The position numbers and the translations under genes are program-made. DNA of 64,000 nt from Sphingobacteriales bacterium. Lineage in GTDB: Bacteria; Bacteroidota; Bacteroidia; Chitinophagales; UBA2359. The notes below the pieces were generated by a model. The model ran no database searches. It saw only the letters and a program-made list of their open reading frames with translations, and was not told the DNA's origin. Location: assembly GCA_016706405.1 (NCBI GenBank), contig JADJJT010000001.1, positions 1,119,501 through 1,183,500 of the forward strand, given 5' to 3'. Of the stretch, positions 35,712 through 45,150 are shown piece by piece. How positions within the stretch are numbered: the stretch's first letter is position 1; the number at the start of each line of letters is the position of its first letter.

Positions 35712-37832
35712 ATGCAAAAAATTTTTTACTCCTTAGTTGTAATCTTGTGTTTTTCGTTAATAAACCAAGATACATTTGCACAGTGTTCGGGCTTAAAGGC
35801 TGTTGTGGTTAGCATTACCACCGACAATACCCCCGCCCAAAACTCGGGTAGCGTAGTTGATGCCGTTACTGGCAGCGTTTACCTTAATTTTGGCCCCTAT
35901 GCCTTTGCCGACAAAAACAAAACTTTTAACTACAATATTAACTTGCCCAACACTGCAACCGTATTGTTTTCAATTTACGATACCGGCGGAAATGGCGGTG
36001 CATCCTTCTCGGTTACCTCAGGCAGCGATACCTATGTGTCGGGGTCGGGCAACTGGGGCGATGAGTACAAGCGTTATTTTACTACTTGCGCCGTTGAATA
36101 CGATTTAATGGTTTACGATTCAAATATTAAACCTTTGACACTTGGCGGCGAATATTATGTTGTAGGCTATGTACAAAACCTTGGCTCAAAAAGTATAACC
36201 AAAGCCGATTTGCATTACCGCAAAGATAACGGCCCCGTTGTTTCGAAGTTTGCCCATAATTTTACACCTCCTATACAACCCGGACAGACAACTACATTTT
36301 TGCATAATATTAAAAAATGGTGCGCCGATGGTGGCGACCACGATATAACCATTTGGGCATCGAACCTTAACGGCACCAACGAAGACCAACGGCAAGATAA
36401 TGATAAATTGATAGTTCACACCCAAGTTCCAACTGCGTTTACCTATACAACCGTTTTGGTTGAAGAGTTTACCCAGGCATCATGCGGCCCTTGCGCCTCG
36501 CAAAACCCAGCTTTTAACGCGCTGCTTGAAACGGTAAAGGACAAAATAGCCGCTATTAAATATCATACTTGGTGGCCTGGATACGACCCCATGTATAACG
36601 AAAATACCCCCGATAATAACACCCGAATTGGGTATTACAATGTAAACGGCGTTCCGCATGTTGAGTTACAAGGCAACGTTAAGGAAGGCTCACCTTCATC
36701 CTATACCGCCAATGATTTTAACGATATTTACAACAACCCAAATAGTATGGCTTTTGAGGTTGATGAAACCCTTAGCGGCTCGACTGCAAATATTAGCGTA
36801 ACGGTAAAACCTTTTGCCGATATTAATCTGAATAATTTACACCTACGAGTTATGATAATTGAAGATCCGGTTTCTTATTCTACACCACCCGGAACGAATG
36901 GCGAGACGGTATTTCCACACGTTCTGCGCAAAATTGTACTTGACCAAACTTTGCCCCCTCTTACAGCTAATAACAACCTTACTTACAGTACAGCTTCATA
37001 CACCTTCCCAAGTTATGTAGTGCCAAGCAAGTTACGCACCGTTGTATTTATTCAGGACGACTCAGATAAAGCCGTGCTTCAATCGTATGTTACGCCAAAC
37101 CAAACCGGCACTAACGTAGATGTCGGCAATACCATCTACTATCCGGCCAATTGCCCTCCCGATGTAACCACCGATGTACCCGTAAAAGTAAAATCGTACT
37201 TGCAAGGCGCTTTCGATGCAAATACCTCCGAAATGCGCACCACCTTGTTGGCAAATAATATGTTGCCCACTGCACAACCATTTAACACTACCCCATGGAA
37301 TTATAATGGCACCGAAACAGTTGCTAATTTCCCTACAAATACCGTTGATTGGGTATTGATTGAAGTGCGCGACCCCGTTAGCTATGCCTTAGTTGACCAA
37401 AAAGCTGGCTTGCTGCAAAAAGATGGCACTGTGCTTAACGTTGATGGCAACGATATACTAATGAACGACGTATTTGCCAATACGGTTTATTATCTTGCTA
37501 TCCGCTCGCGCAACCACCTCGATATTTTAGGTGCACGCCTGGTAAGTTTGCCTAATGTCAACACCTACGACCTAACCGACCCCAACGCTGTTGCCGGTAC
37601 TAACCAAGTTGTTAAATTGGGTAATACTTCTATCTACGGGATGCGCGCCGGCGACATCAACGGCGATGGTTATATTACAGTTGCCGACTATAATCTATAC
37701 TCGGCAAATGCCTCAAAAATTAATATTTACCATCCGAGCGACTTAAATTTAGACCGCAATATAACCGTATCTGATTTTAACTTGTATCAACCCAATTCAA
37801 GTAGTATTGCCGTTTCGCAAATGCGTTATTAA
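35712..37832 (+). CDS. Secreted Omp28-type protein with C-terminal dockerin-like repeats
   Basis: A 706-residue protein with a signal peptide (1-24, cut after TFAQ). Beta-rich N-terminal half; a thioredoxin-like Omp28 domain from about 240 with VLVEEFTQASCGPCASQNP (CxxC) and YYNVNGVPHVELQGN (the cis-Pro loop). The C-terminus has two EF-hand-like, dockerin type I loops: GDINGDGYITVADYNLYSAN and DLNLDRNITVSDFNLYQPN (calcium ligands D, N, D, and G or N). Omp28 proteins are outer-membrane or secreted in this phylum. No T9SS type A sorting domain is present; the dockerin-like pair is at that position instead. A strong terminator follows. Confidence 0.85.
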   Translation: MQKIFYSLVVILCFSLINQDTFAQCSGLKAVVVSITTDNTPAQNSGSVVDAVTGSVYLNFGPYAFADKNKTFNYNINLPNTATVLFSIYDTGGNGGASFSVTSGSDTYVSGSGNWGDEYKRYFTTCAVEYDLMVYDSNIKPLTLGGEYYVVGYVQNLGSKSITKADLHYRKDNGPVVSKFAHNFTPPIQPGQTTTFLHNIKKWCADGGDHDITIWASNLNGTNEDQRQDNDKLIVHTQVPTAFTYTTVLVEEFTQASCGPCASQNPAFNALLETVKDKIAAIKYHTWWPGYDPMYNENTPDNNTRIGYYNVNGVPHVELQGNVKEGSPSSYTANDFNDIYNNPNSMAFEVDETLSGSTANISVTVKPFADINLNNLHLRVMIIEDPVSYSTPPGTNGETVFPHVLRKIVLDQTLPPLTANNNLTYSTASYTFPSYVVPSKLRTVVFIQDDSDKAVLQSYVTPNQTGTNVDVGNTIYYPANCPPDVTTDVPVKVKSYLQGAFDANTSEMRTTLLANNMLPTAQPFNTTPWNYNGTETVANFPTNTVDWVLIEVRDPVSYALVDQKAGLLQKDGTVLNVDGNDILMNDVFANTVYYLAIRSRNHLDILGARLVSLPNVNTYDLTDPNAVAGTNQVVKLGNTSIYGMRAGDINGDGYITVADYNLYSANASKINIYHPSDLNLDRNITVSDFNLYQPNSSSIAVSQMRY

Positions 37833-37884
37833 GAGGGATAGTTGATATTTAGCCCTTTCCTAATTAAAAAACTACTAGAACAAA

Positions 37885-37922
37885 CAAAATCCCTGCTGTT
37901 TTTTAGTTAACAGCAGGGATTT
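37885..37922. terminator. Bidirectional terminator between the Omp28 gene and aconitase
   Basis: Perfect 15-base inverted repeat AAAATCCCTGCTGTT / AACAGCAGGGATTTT around an 8-base loop. The arms carry A and T runs so it can stop both the plus-strand gene ending at 37832 and the minus-strand gene ending at 38006. Confidence 0.85.
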
Positions 37923-38005
37923 TAGTTTATATCAGTTTTAGTTTTTAAATAGTCTAAACTGAGTACTTTGTTTGCAGTTTCTATACGATGGTGAACTGTT
38001 ACTGC

Positions 38006-40279
38006 TTATCCGGCAATTTGTTTCCGGATTAAATTTAAGGCGCTGCCAGCCTTAAACCACTCCCATTGGGCTTGGTTATACATTTGTTTTACTTCAAAAC
38101 TTTCGGTGCTGCCATCGCTATGATGCAGGGCTATGGTAAAGTTTTTTCCGGGTTCAAAATGCTCAAGCCCTAAAATATCTATAGTATCATCTTGCCTGAT
38201 TTTGTCGTAGTCGGCGTGGTTTACAAAAGTTAGGGCTAACATACCTTGTTTTTTAAGGTTTGTTTCGTGAATACGGGCAAACGATTTTACCAATACTGCG
38301 CGTACGCCTAAATGTCGGGGTTCCATGGCGGCATGTTCGCGGCTGCTGCCTTCGCCGTAGTTAAACTCGCCCACCACAATAGTTCCAATGCCAGCGGCTT
38401 TATAGGCGCGTGCGGTAGCGGGTACAGGGCCAAATTCTCCGGTAAGTTGGTTTTGCACCATATCTGGTTGGCCGTTGAAGGCATTGGTGGCACTAATTAG
38501 CATATTATTCGATATATTGTCTAAATGGCCGCGGAATTTAAGCCATGGGCCAGCCATTGAAATATGGTCGGTGGTGCATTTGCCTTTTACTTTTAGGAGC
38601 AGTTTTAATCCGGATAAATTTTTGTTGTCCCATGCTGCAAATCCCGCTAAAAGTTGCAGGCGTTCGCTATCGGGTTTTACCACCACGTTTATATTGCTAC
38701 CATCGGAGGCGGGTTTTTGGTAACCTGCATCTTCAACATCAAAACCTTTTGCCGGAAGCTCTTCGCCTACAGGTGGGTCTAAGGTTACGGCAAGGCCATC
38801 TTCGTTAATTAGGGTGTCGGTTAAGGGGTTAAAGCAAAGGTCTCCGGCAATAGCAAGGGCGGTAACAATTTCGGGCGAGGCTACAAATGCGCGCGTTGCG
38901 CTTAAGCCATCGTTGCGTTTTGCAAAATTGCGGTTAAACGAGGTGATAATACTATTGGCTCGGTTGGTGTCGTCAATATGCCTTGCCCATTGCCCAATGC
39001 AGGGGCCGCAGGCGTTGGCCAATACTACGCCGCCAATACTTTCAAAAATATCGAGCAGGCCATCGCGCTCAACGGTATAACGCACTTGTTCAGAGCCGGG
39101 GGTTATGGTAAACTCAGCTTTGGTTTTAAGATTTTTTGCTTTGGCTTGCTTAGCTATGCTCGCAGCGCGGGTAAGGTCTTCGTAGCTACTGTTGGTACAC
39201 GAGCCTATAAGTCCCACTTCAAGTTTTTGGGGGTAATTGTTTTCTTTAACAGCTTTGGCAAATTGCGATAGTGGCCAAGCCAAGTCGGGAGTATAGGGAC
39301 CGTTAATATATGGTTCGAGGGTTGAGAGGTCAATTTCGACAACGCGGTCGTAGTATTTTTCCGGATTATTATGTACTTCGGCATCGCTGGCAAGGCAGTC
39401 GGCAATTTCATCGGCAAGGTCGGCAATTTCGGCTCTGCCGGTAGCACGAAGGTAGCGGCTCATGGCTTTGTCGTATTCAAATATAGAGGTTGTTGCGCCA
39501 ATTTCGGCACCCATATTACAAATTGTACCTTTTCCGGTACAAGAAATAGCATTGGCTCCGGGGCCAAAATATTCTACGATGGCACCCGTACCCCCTTCGA
39601 CAGTTAAAATGCCGGCTACTTTTAATATCACATCTTTTGGCGAAGCCCACCCCGATAATTTTCCGGTAAGTTTTACCCCAATTAGTTTGGGCATTAGCAA
39701 TTCCCAAGCCATTCCACTCATTACATCAACGGCGTCGGCACCACCAACGCCAATAGCTACCATGCCCAAACCTCCGGCATTAACGGTATGCGAGTCGGTG
39801 CCAACCATCATGCCCCCCGGAAAAGCGTAGTTTTCAAGCACAACCTGGTGGATAATGCCTGCGCCGGGCTTCCAAAACCCAATACCATATTTATTTGATA
39901 CGGAGGCTAAAAAATCAAAAACTTCTTTATTTTTATCTAAGGCGGCGGCAAGGTCGGTATTGGCGCCTGTTTTAGCTTGTATTAAGTGGTCGCAATGCAC
40001 GGTACTTGGAACAGCTACTTTAGGACGGCCACACATCATAAATTGCAATAAAGCCATTTGTGCAGTTGCATCTTGCATCGCAACGCGGTCGGGGGCAAAA
40101 TCAACGTAGTCAATGCCGCGCTGGTGGGGCGAAGCTGGCTGCTCGTTTTGCCAAAGATGGCTATACATAATTTTTTCTGAAACGGTTAGCGCACGGCCAA
40201 GCATTTTGCGGGCGGCGGCAATGCGTTGTGGCATTTGTGCATACACCTGCTTAATAAGGTCTAAATCGAATACTGACAT
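38006..40279 (-). CDS. Aconitate hydratase
   Basis: A 757-residue aconitase of the mitochondrial (AcnA-like mitochondrial) type, converting citrate to isocitrate in the TCA cycle. The 4Fe-4S ligands are Cys in LIGSCTNSSYEDL and the two Cys of VLANACGPCIGQW. Further motifs: GTDSHTVNAGGLGMVAIGVGGAD near 170 and GEFNYGEGSSREHAAMEPRHLG near 650. Length agrees with this subfamily and excludes AcnB. Start ATG at 40279. It is opposite to and distant from icd. The open frames on the plus strand here are mirror images of the codon pattern and not genes. Confidence 0.95.
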   Translation of the reverse strand: MSVFDLDLIKQVYAQMPQRIAAARKMLGRALTVSEKIMYSHLWQNEQPASPHQRGIDYVDFAPDRVAMQDATAQMALLQFMMCGRPKVAVPSTVHCDHLIQAKTGANTDLAAALDKNKEVFDFLASVSNKYGIGFWKPGAGIIHQVVLENYAFPGGMMVGTDSHTVNAGGLGMVAIGVGGADAVDVMSGMAWELLMPKLIGVKLTGKLSGWASPKDVILKVAGILTVEGGTGAIVEYFGPGANAISCTGKGTICNMGAEIGATTSIFEYDKAMSRYLRATGRAEIADLADEIADCLASDAEVHNNPEKYYDRVVEIDLSTLEPYINGPYTPDLAWPLSQFAKAVKENNYPQKLEVGLIGSCTNSSYEDLTRAASIAKQAKAKNLKTKAEFTITPGSEQVRYTVERDGLLDIFESIGGVVLANACGPCIGQWARHIDDTNRANSIITSFNRNFAKRNDGLSATRAFVASPEIVTALAIAGDLCFNPLTDTLINEDGLAVTLDPPVGEELPAKGFDVEDAGYQKPASDGSNINVVVKPDSERLQLLAGFAAWDNKNLSGLKLLLKVKGKCTTDHISMAGPWLKFRGHLDNISNNMLISATNAFNGQPDMVQNQLTGEFGPVPATARAYKAAGIGTIVVGEFNYGEGSSREHAAMEPRHLGVRAVLVKSFARIHETNLKKQGMLALTFVNHADYDKIRQDDTIDILGLEHFEPGKNFTIALHHSDGSTESFEVKQMYNQAQWEWFKAGSALNLIRKQIAG

Positions 40280-40739
40280 TATTATTTATTTATGATATTG
40301 TTTAAATTGTTTAATTTTATTTCCGAAGCGGCAACTATCAATTTATTAAAACGGGGTGCAAAGGTACAATTTTAGTAGCATATATTAAAATGCGTTTGAG
40401 CCTGGTTTAGTTCAAAAAAACAAGCGTTTTAACACGCTATTGCCAATAATTAAGGTTTTGGGGGAGTTATTGATATTTTAATTCTGAAGCAACAGAAATT
40501 ACAGCCATTTTTTTGAAATGCCATAGCTGAAACTATATAAAACGGATAGGATAAATTTTGAAGAAGCACCTGTTTACATCCGGATAATATCGCATTTATT
40601 TTTTCCGGATTAATAAATCCCATCCCTTTTCCGGAAATTAAATCTCTTCTTATTTACACGTATATTCATTGGTAATTTCAACATGTAAGAATCTGAAGGG
40701 TTCAAATGTTTATAGAACAGATTGTATTCGGTTTTTATA

Positions 40740-40757
40740 CGACCCCGTTTGGGGTCG
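40740..40757. repeat. GC hairpin CGACCCC-GTTT-GGGGTCG
   Basis: Seven-base perfect inverted repeat around a four-base loop. The block around it (from about 40690) has GGTTCAAATGTTTATAGAA upstream; I recall similar short blocks (a GC hairpin joined to a TTTATAGAA-like segment) scattered in other Bacteroidota genomes, but cannot check this here. Confidence 0.45.
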
Positions 40758-40880
40758 AACCTTTGGCTTTTCTAAAAAACATAAAATCCCTTTGGATTGA
40801 TTGGGTTTGTTCATGTATAACGGCAAGCCATAGCCCATTTGAAGCAATGTATTATAAATAAAATTATATTTTAACAAATT

Positions 40881-40912
40881 TTTGTTTTGTCTTTAATTTT
40901 AATGTACTTTTG
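40881..40912 (+). promoter_or_regulatory. Bacteroidota-type promoter (TTTG-N20-TACTTTTG)
   Basis: TTTG at 40881-40884 and TACTTTTG at 40905-40912, 20 bases apart, about 250 bases before the propeller gene. This would leave a long 5' untranslated region, or the promoter may drive something not recognised. Confidence 0.5.
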
Positions 40913-42643
40913 TAGGACGCACCAAAACTAATAAACCTTTTAAAATATAAAAAAAAACTGACCTGTTAACGGCAAGTATTTTTTTAAACAGAATAGCTTG
41001 AGAATGCCGAAAAGCGATACGGGCAGGAGTACCGTACTAATTGAGAATGAAGAATTAAGAATTGATAATTAAGCATGCAATAAATAACGCATTATCAAGT
41101 AGTTATAACGAAATTATAGTATAAATTAATTTTAGAAAACCACTTATAAACAAGAACATTTATGAAAAAAACATTATTTATAACAACTGTTTTTTTGTGC
41201 ATGACTGCTCTTTTTTCGAGCCAAACATACGCGCAAGTTTTTACAAATTATACCACGGCTAACACTTCGACAACACTTTGCAACAATGCAAATTTCTCCT
41301 TTGGTATTGATGCCGGAGGAAATAAATGGTTTGGAACTTGGTATGGTGTGTCGAAATTTGATGGTACTAACTGGACGACTTATACCACCGAAGACGGATT
41401 AGCTGATAATTTTGTAAGCTCTTTAGCCATAGATGCCAAAGGAAATTTATGGTTTGGAACTTATGGTGGCGGGGTGTCGAAATTTGACGGCACTATTTGG
41501 ACGACCTATACCGCCGCAGACGGATTGGCAGCTAACAAAATTAAATCTATAGCTGTAGATGCCGATGGGAGTTTATGGTTTGGAACTTATGGCGGCGGGG
41601 TGTCGAAATTTGACGGCACTATTTGGACGACTTATACCACTGCAAACGGATTAGTCAATGATTATGTTAATTCAATAGCCATAGATGTCGAAAAAAATTT
41701 ATGGTTCGGGACTACAAAAGGGGTGTCGAAATTTGACGGAACTACCTGGGCGAATTATACTACCAAAGAAGGATTAACTGATAATTGGGTTAATTCCATA
41801 GCCATAGATGCACAAGGAAACAAGTGGTTTGGAACTAACGATGGGGTGTCGAAATTTGACGATATTACCTGGAAGACCTATAAAACTGAAGACGGATTAA
41901 TAGATAATGATGTTAACTCAATAGCCATAGATTCAACAGGAAATAAATGGTTTGGAACTTTGAAAGGTGTTTCTAAACTTAACGGTTCTATCTGGACGAC
42001 TTATACCACCTCAGACGGATTAGCTGATAATAATATTCTTTTGATAACTGTTGATGCTGGAGAAAACTTATGGTTTGGAACTTCGAAAGGGGTGTCTAAA
42101 TTTGACGGAACCACATGGACAACCTATTCCGTAGATGGATTAGCCTTAAATTTCGTTCGCTCCACAGCCATAGATTCCGAAGGAAATAAATGGTTTGGAA
42201 CGAATGGCAGTGGGGTGTCTAAATTTGACGGTACCACCTGGACAACTTATACAACCAAAGACGGATTAGCCCACAATACTGTTTATTCCATAGCCATTGA
42301 TGCGGAAGGAAACGAATGGTTTGGAACTGATGGTGGCGGTGTATCGAAATTTGACGGAACCAACTGGATAACTTATTCTACCTCAGATGGATTAGCCGGA
42401 AATAAAGTAAATTCTATTACCATTGATGAAGAGGGAAGCTTATGGTTTGGGACCACAAAAGGGGTATCTAAATTCGATGGTGATACCTGGGTGAAATATA
42501 CAGTTTCAGATGGATTAGTCGATAATAATGTTACCTCTATTGCCATTGATGCCCAAGGAAATAAATGGTTTGGAACTTGGGGCGGGGTGTCGAAATTTGA
42601 CGGCAATATCTGGATAACTTATGCCACAAATGGACTATTATTT

Positions 42644-42658
42644 AACGTGAATTCGGAG
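42644..42658 (+). repeat. Left terminal inverted repeat of IS copy 1
   Basis: AACGTGAATTCGGAG. It matches the inverse of the right end (43677-43691) in 14 of 15 positions. The base run TATTT just outside (42639-42643) is repeated at 43692-43696 as target duplication. Confidence 0.9.
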
Positions 42659-42765
42659 CTAAGCTATAAAAAATAGGGGGATTAGTATAGTTGATAGGAA
42701 TAAAAACAGGAGCATAGTTATCTTTGTAGTGTCCAAAACTGCAAACAATACTACCCCCTGTTTTT

Positions 42766-43670
42766 ATGAAGTCCAAAGATACAAAATTTGATGTGTCCAT
42801 GTTATTTGAATTATTTTTTTTGTAGATAATGCCTTTTTGCTGATGCAACAATGGGTTGCTCAGCATTGGCTTAGCGAAGGTAAAACAATGCCACGGCCTC
42901 GTAGTGTGCCCAAAATTTCGGAAAGTGAGATACTTACGATTCTGATTTTCTACCACTATTCGGGCTATAAATGTTTTGAATATTACTATAAAGCATTGGT
43001 TTTGAATGACTTAAAGACCTATTTTCCTACTGCCCCATCCTACAACTATTTTATAGAGTTAATAGAACGGGTTGCTCTTCCCTATGGCGATTTTAGCCAA
43101 ATTAACCTGCCAGCAAGCAGAAAAAACAGGAATTTATTACATAGATGCCAAAGCGCTACCTGTTTGTGGACATGCTGCGAGCCAAGCAACATAAAGTTTT
43201 TGCTCAAACCGCCTCGAAAGGAAAATCTTCTATGGGGTGGTTTTTCGGCTTTAAGCTCCACCTGATAGTCAATCACAAAGGACAAATCGTGGACTTTGCT
43301 TTGACTACAGGACAGGTGGCAGACAATAGTAAAGACCTCTTAAACAAGCTATTAGAGAAAATATCAGGCACATTGTTTGGCGATAAAGGCTATTTGACTA
43401 CCTTATGGAACAACTTTTTGAAAAAGGACTAAAAATAATTACCAAAGTCAAAAAGAATATGAAAAACAGACTAATGTCCTTAGAAGAAAGGCTCTTATTG
43501 AAAAAAGACCTATGATTGAAGCCATTAATGATATTTTGACCTCGGTTTTTGACTTAGAACATACCAGACACAGAAAACCACAGAATGCTTTTGTCCATAT
43601 AGTCGCTAGCTTGGTAGCCTATCAGTTTTACCCCAATAAACCTCAAGTAGATCTTGCTAAAATTTACTAA
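42766..43670 (+). pseudogene. IS982-family transposase, copy 1, frame broken
   Basis: The intact protein would run from ATG 42766 (MKSKDTKFDVS) to TAA 43670, about 300 residues, with PRPRSVPKISESEI, the DDE core GIYYIDAKALPVC, GWFFGFKLHLIVN and LFGDKGYL, and a C-terminal IEAINDILTSVFDLEHTRHRK. In this copy the frame is lost by an extra C near 43080, an extra G near 43165, a shorter T run near 43425 and an A6 run near 43501 where A7 is needed. A T8 run near 42813 also puts the ATG out of frame with the rest in both copies; T9 would join them. Confidence 0.9.
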
Positions 43671-43676
43671 GTAAAT

Positions 43677-43691
43677 CTCCGAACTCACGTT
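43677..43691 (-). repeat. Right terminal inverted repeat of IS copy 1
   Basis: Read on the minus strand AACGTGAGTTCGGAG, matching the left end with one mismatch. TATTT follows at 43692-43696. Confidence 0.9.
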
Positions 43692-44516
43692 TATTTAATA
43701 AAGTTAACTCCATAGCCATTGATGCCCAAGGAAATAAATGGTTTGGAACAGATGATGGGGTATCTAAACTTAATGACAACACCTGGACTAATTATACCAC
43801 CGAAGACGGATTAGCCCATAATGAAGTTAACTCTATTGTCGTTGACTCAGAAGGAAACAAATGGTTTGGAACTTTTGGGGGAGGTGTATTGAAATTTGAC
43901 GGCACCAACTGGACGACCTATACCACCGCAGAAGGTTTAGCCTATAATATCGTTTTTTCCGTTGCCATTGATGCGGAAGGAAACAAATGGTTTGGCACTG
44001 GCGCCGGAGTATCTAAACTTGATGATAGCAATACCGCCGTTTCAATAACCAACAACCCCGCTGCCGTTCAGGTTTTCCCCAACCCAACAAACGAAGTTTT
44101 GTATCTATCCGGAATAGAAAATGCAAGGGTTCAAATTTTTTACTTAGCAGGCAAATTGCTACTAAATTTACCTTCTGTCAATAATCAAATCAATGTAAAA
44201 AATTTACCAAACGGCATTTACACCATTCAAATTTCAAACCAAAACCAGGCAACTGCTTGTAAATTTGTAAAACAATAAGGCGCTAAATTTGTGAAGAAGC
44301 CGCTTGTAGTTCTGTCAGTCGGTTGTATAAACGTGTGCCGAGTTTTAAGAAGTTTCACTTTAGGTTTTGCCCGCCCCAAAAAAGAATCTTTTTGCGGCCA
44401 TGCGCCTCCGGAAAAGTTTTTTCTTTGAAAAAAAAATTCAAGCAGTTATAACCTTCTGAGTTGGGCAAAACCACGTAAATGTGCTTTTCAATCTACCCGG
44501 TGCACTTCTATGCTGC

Positions 44517-45104
44517 TTAACCAATAAACATGGCGAGGTCCGGTTTAATATCGTTTTTACAAATTAAAATCATTTCTCCCTGCGCCTTTATAGGCTGGCC
44601 GTTTTCTTCAAATAGCACATAAACGTTATCGCCTGTGGGATTATTGAATATTTCGGCCCACGAAAAAGTTGCTTTATAATTATCGGTAGCGCGGGCAACA
44701 ATATAAAAATTTCGGTCTTTATGATTAATTTGGGCTATTTTTGCCTGCTCCAAAATATCTCGCAACAAAACTCCTTTACAAGTTTTATTTTCTTTCATAC
44801 TCGCTCCGCTTTGGCAAACTACTGTAAAGTTTTCAATGGTGGCCACATTCATATTTTGAAGCGAATTCACTGTTAAGGTAAGCTGATTTTCAACATCTCC
44901 CTTTACAATTAGCTGCTTACTGATGTATTTAGCACTATCTTCGGGTGGTATCGGCACCATACACAAATTGGATGCGCCCATATTGTTTGCCGTTTTACTC
45001 GCATCTTTTCCATGATGCTCCGAATGGTTTGCTTCGGTGTTCATACAAGCACTATATACAATAACGAAGGCAAAGGCCATAAAGGATAATATTATTTTTT
45101 TCAT
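44517..45104 (-). CDS. Lipoprotein with sulfite-oxidase-like molybdopterin-binding fold
   Basis: A 195-residue protein with a lipobox (IVYSACMNTEA), a short His-rich stretch (NHSEHHGKD) and then a compact domain: LIVKGDVENQLTLTVNSLQ, FTVVCQSGASMKENKTCKGVLLRDILEQAKI, DNYKATFSWAEIFNNP, GDNVYVLFEENGQPI and GEMILICKND. This order is that of the molybdopterin-binding (Oxidored_molyb) domain, including the Cys of VVC and the V-L-L-R-D-I-L motif. It is much shorter than sulfite oxidase (about 150 residues of domain). It lies 46 bases downstream of a TonB receptor gene whose upstream neighbour is a ModE-type regulator, so a job in molybdenum or molybdenum-cofactor handling at the cell surface is inferred. 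Confidence 0.75.
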   Translation of the reverse strand: MKKIILSFMAFAFVIVYSACMNTEANHSEHHGKDASKTANNMGASNLCMVPIPPEDSAKYISKQLIVKGDVENQLTLTVNSLQNMNVATIENFTVVCQSGASMKENKTCKGVLLRDILEQAKIAQINHKDRNFYIVARATDNYKATFSWAEIFNNPTGDNVYVLFEENGQPIKAQGEMILICKNDIKPDLAMFIG

Positions 45105-45150
45105 AATGTTTTGTTTTAATTATTTGAGATTTATTTAATTGTTAGATGGT

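Larger units (their letters stand above)
40280..41161. other. Intergenic region, 882 bases
   Basis: The longest non-coding stretch of the window. It holds three TCCGGA palindromes (near 40579, 40603 and 40630), a GC hairpin at 40740-40757, a Bacteroidota-type promoter at 40881-40912, and near 41040-41070 a run of near-repeats (AGAATGAAGAATTAAGAATTG). No protein and no RNA gene could be supported. Confidence 0.6.
42644..43691 (+). mobile_element. IS982-family insertion sequence, copy 1 (complete, 1048 bp)
   Basis: Bounded by 15-base terminal inverted repeats and a five-base direct duplication TATTT. The encoded protein is of the IS982 DDE type. A second copy, inverted, starts at 62980. The two copies have the same length over the shared 1021 bases. 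The length differences between them sit in mononucleotide runs (seven places), with very few substitutions, so they are recently related. Confidence 0.95.
41162..44278 (+). pseudogene. Two-component-regulator-propeller T9SS protein, interrupted by an IS982-family element
   Basis: Signal peptide (1-24), then repeats of about 40 residues with the core WFGT..GVSKFDGT.W..YTT.DGL...V.SIAID (Reg_prop type). I count 11 repeat starts before the insertion and 3 after it, 14 in all, which would build two seven-bladed propellers. The C-terminus (VQVFPNPTNEVLYLSGIEN ... GIYTIQISN) is a T9SS type A sorting domain. The insertion (42644-43691) falls in repeat 11. Deleting it with one TATTT copy joins Phe494 to the codon AAT at 43697, in frame, and rebuilds a 687-residue protein (LLF-NKVNSIAIDAQ). 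As it stands the frame ends at 42676 inside the element, so the product loses its sorting domain. Confidence 0.93.

Noticed and set aside
39462..39830. Open frame of 122 codons on the plus strand opposite the aconitase gene
   Set aside because: It mirrors the codon pattern of a well-conserved enzyme gene on the other strand and shows no domain.
40685..40735. GGTTCAAATG resembling a tRNA T-loop
   Set aside because: No acceptor stem, D arm or anticodon arm could be folded around it.
43889..44278. Small T9SS gene as an independent gene
   Set aside because: It is the distal part of the propeller gene cut by the IS; the frame continues upstream to the element and joins the front part.
44279..44516. 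Possible small gene or RNA between the propeller gene and the lipoprotein gene
   Set aside because: No frame with protein-like composition and no strong hairpin was found; nothing can be supported.
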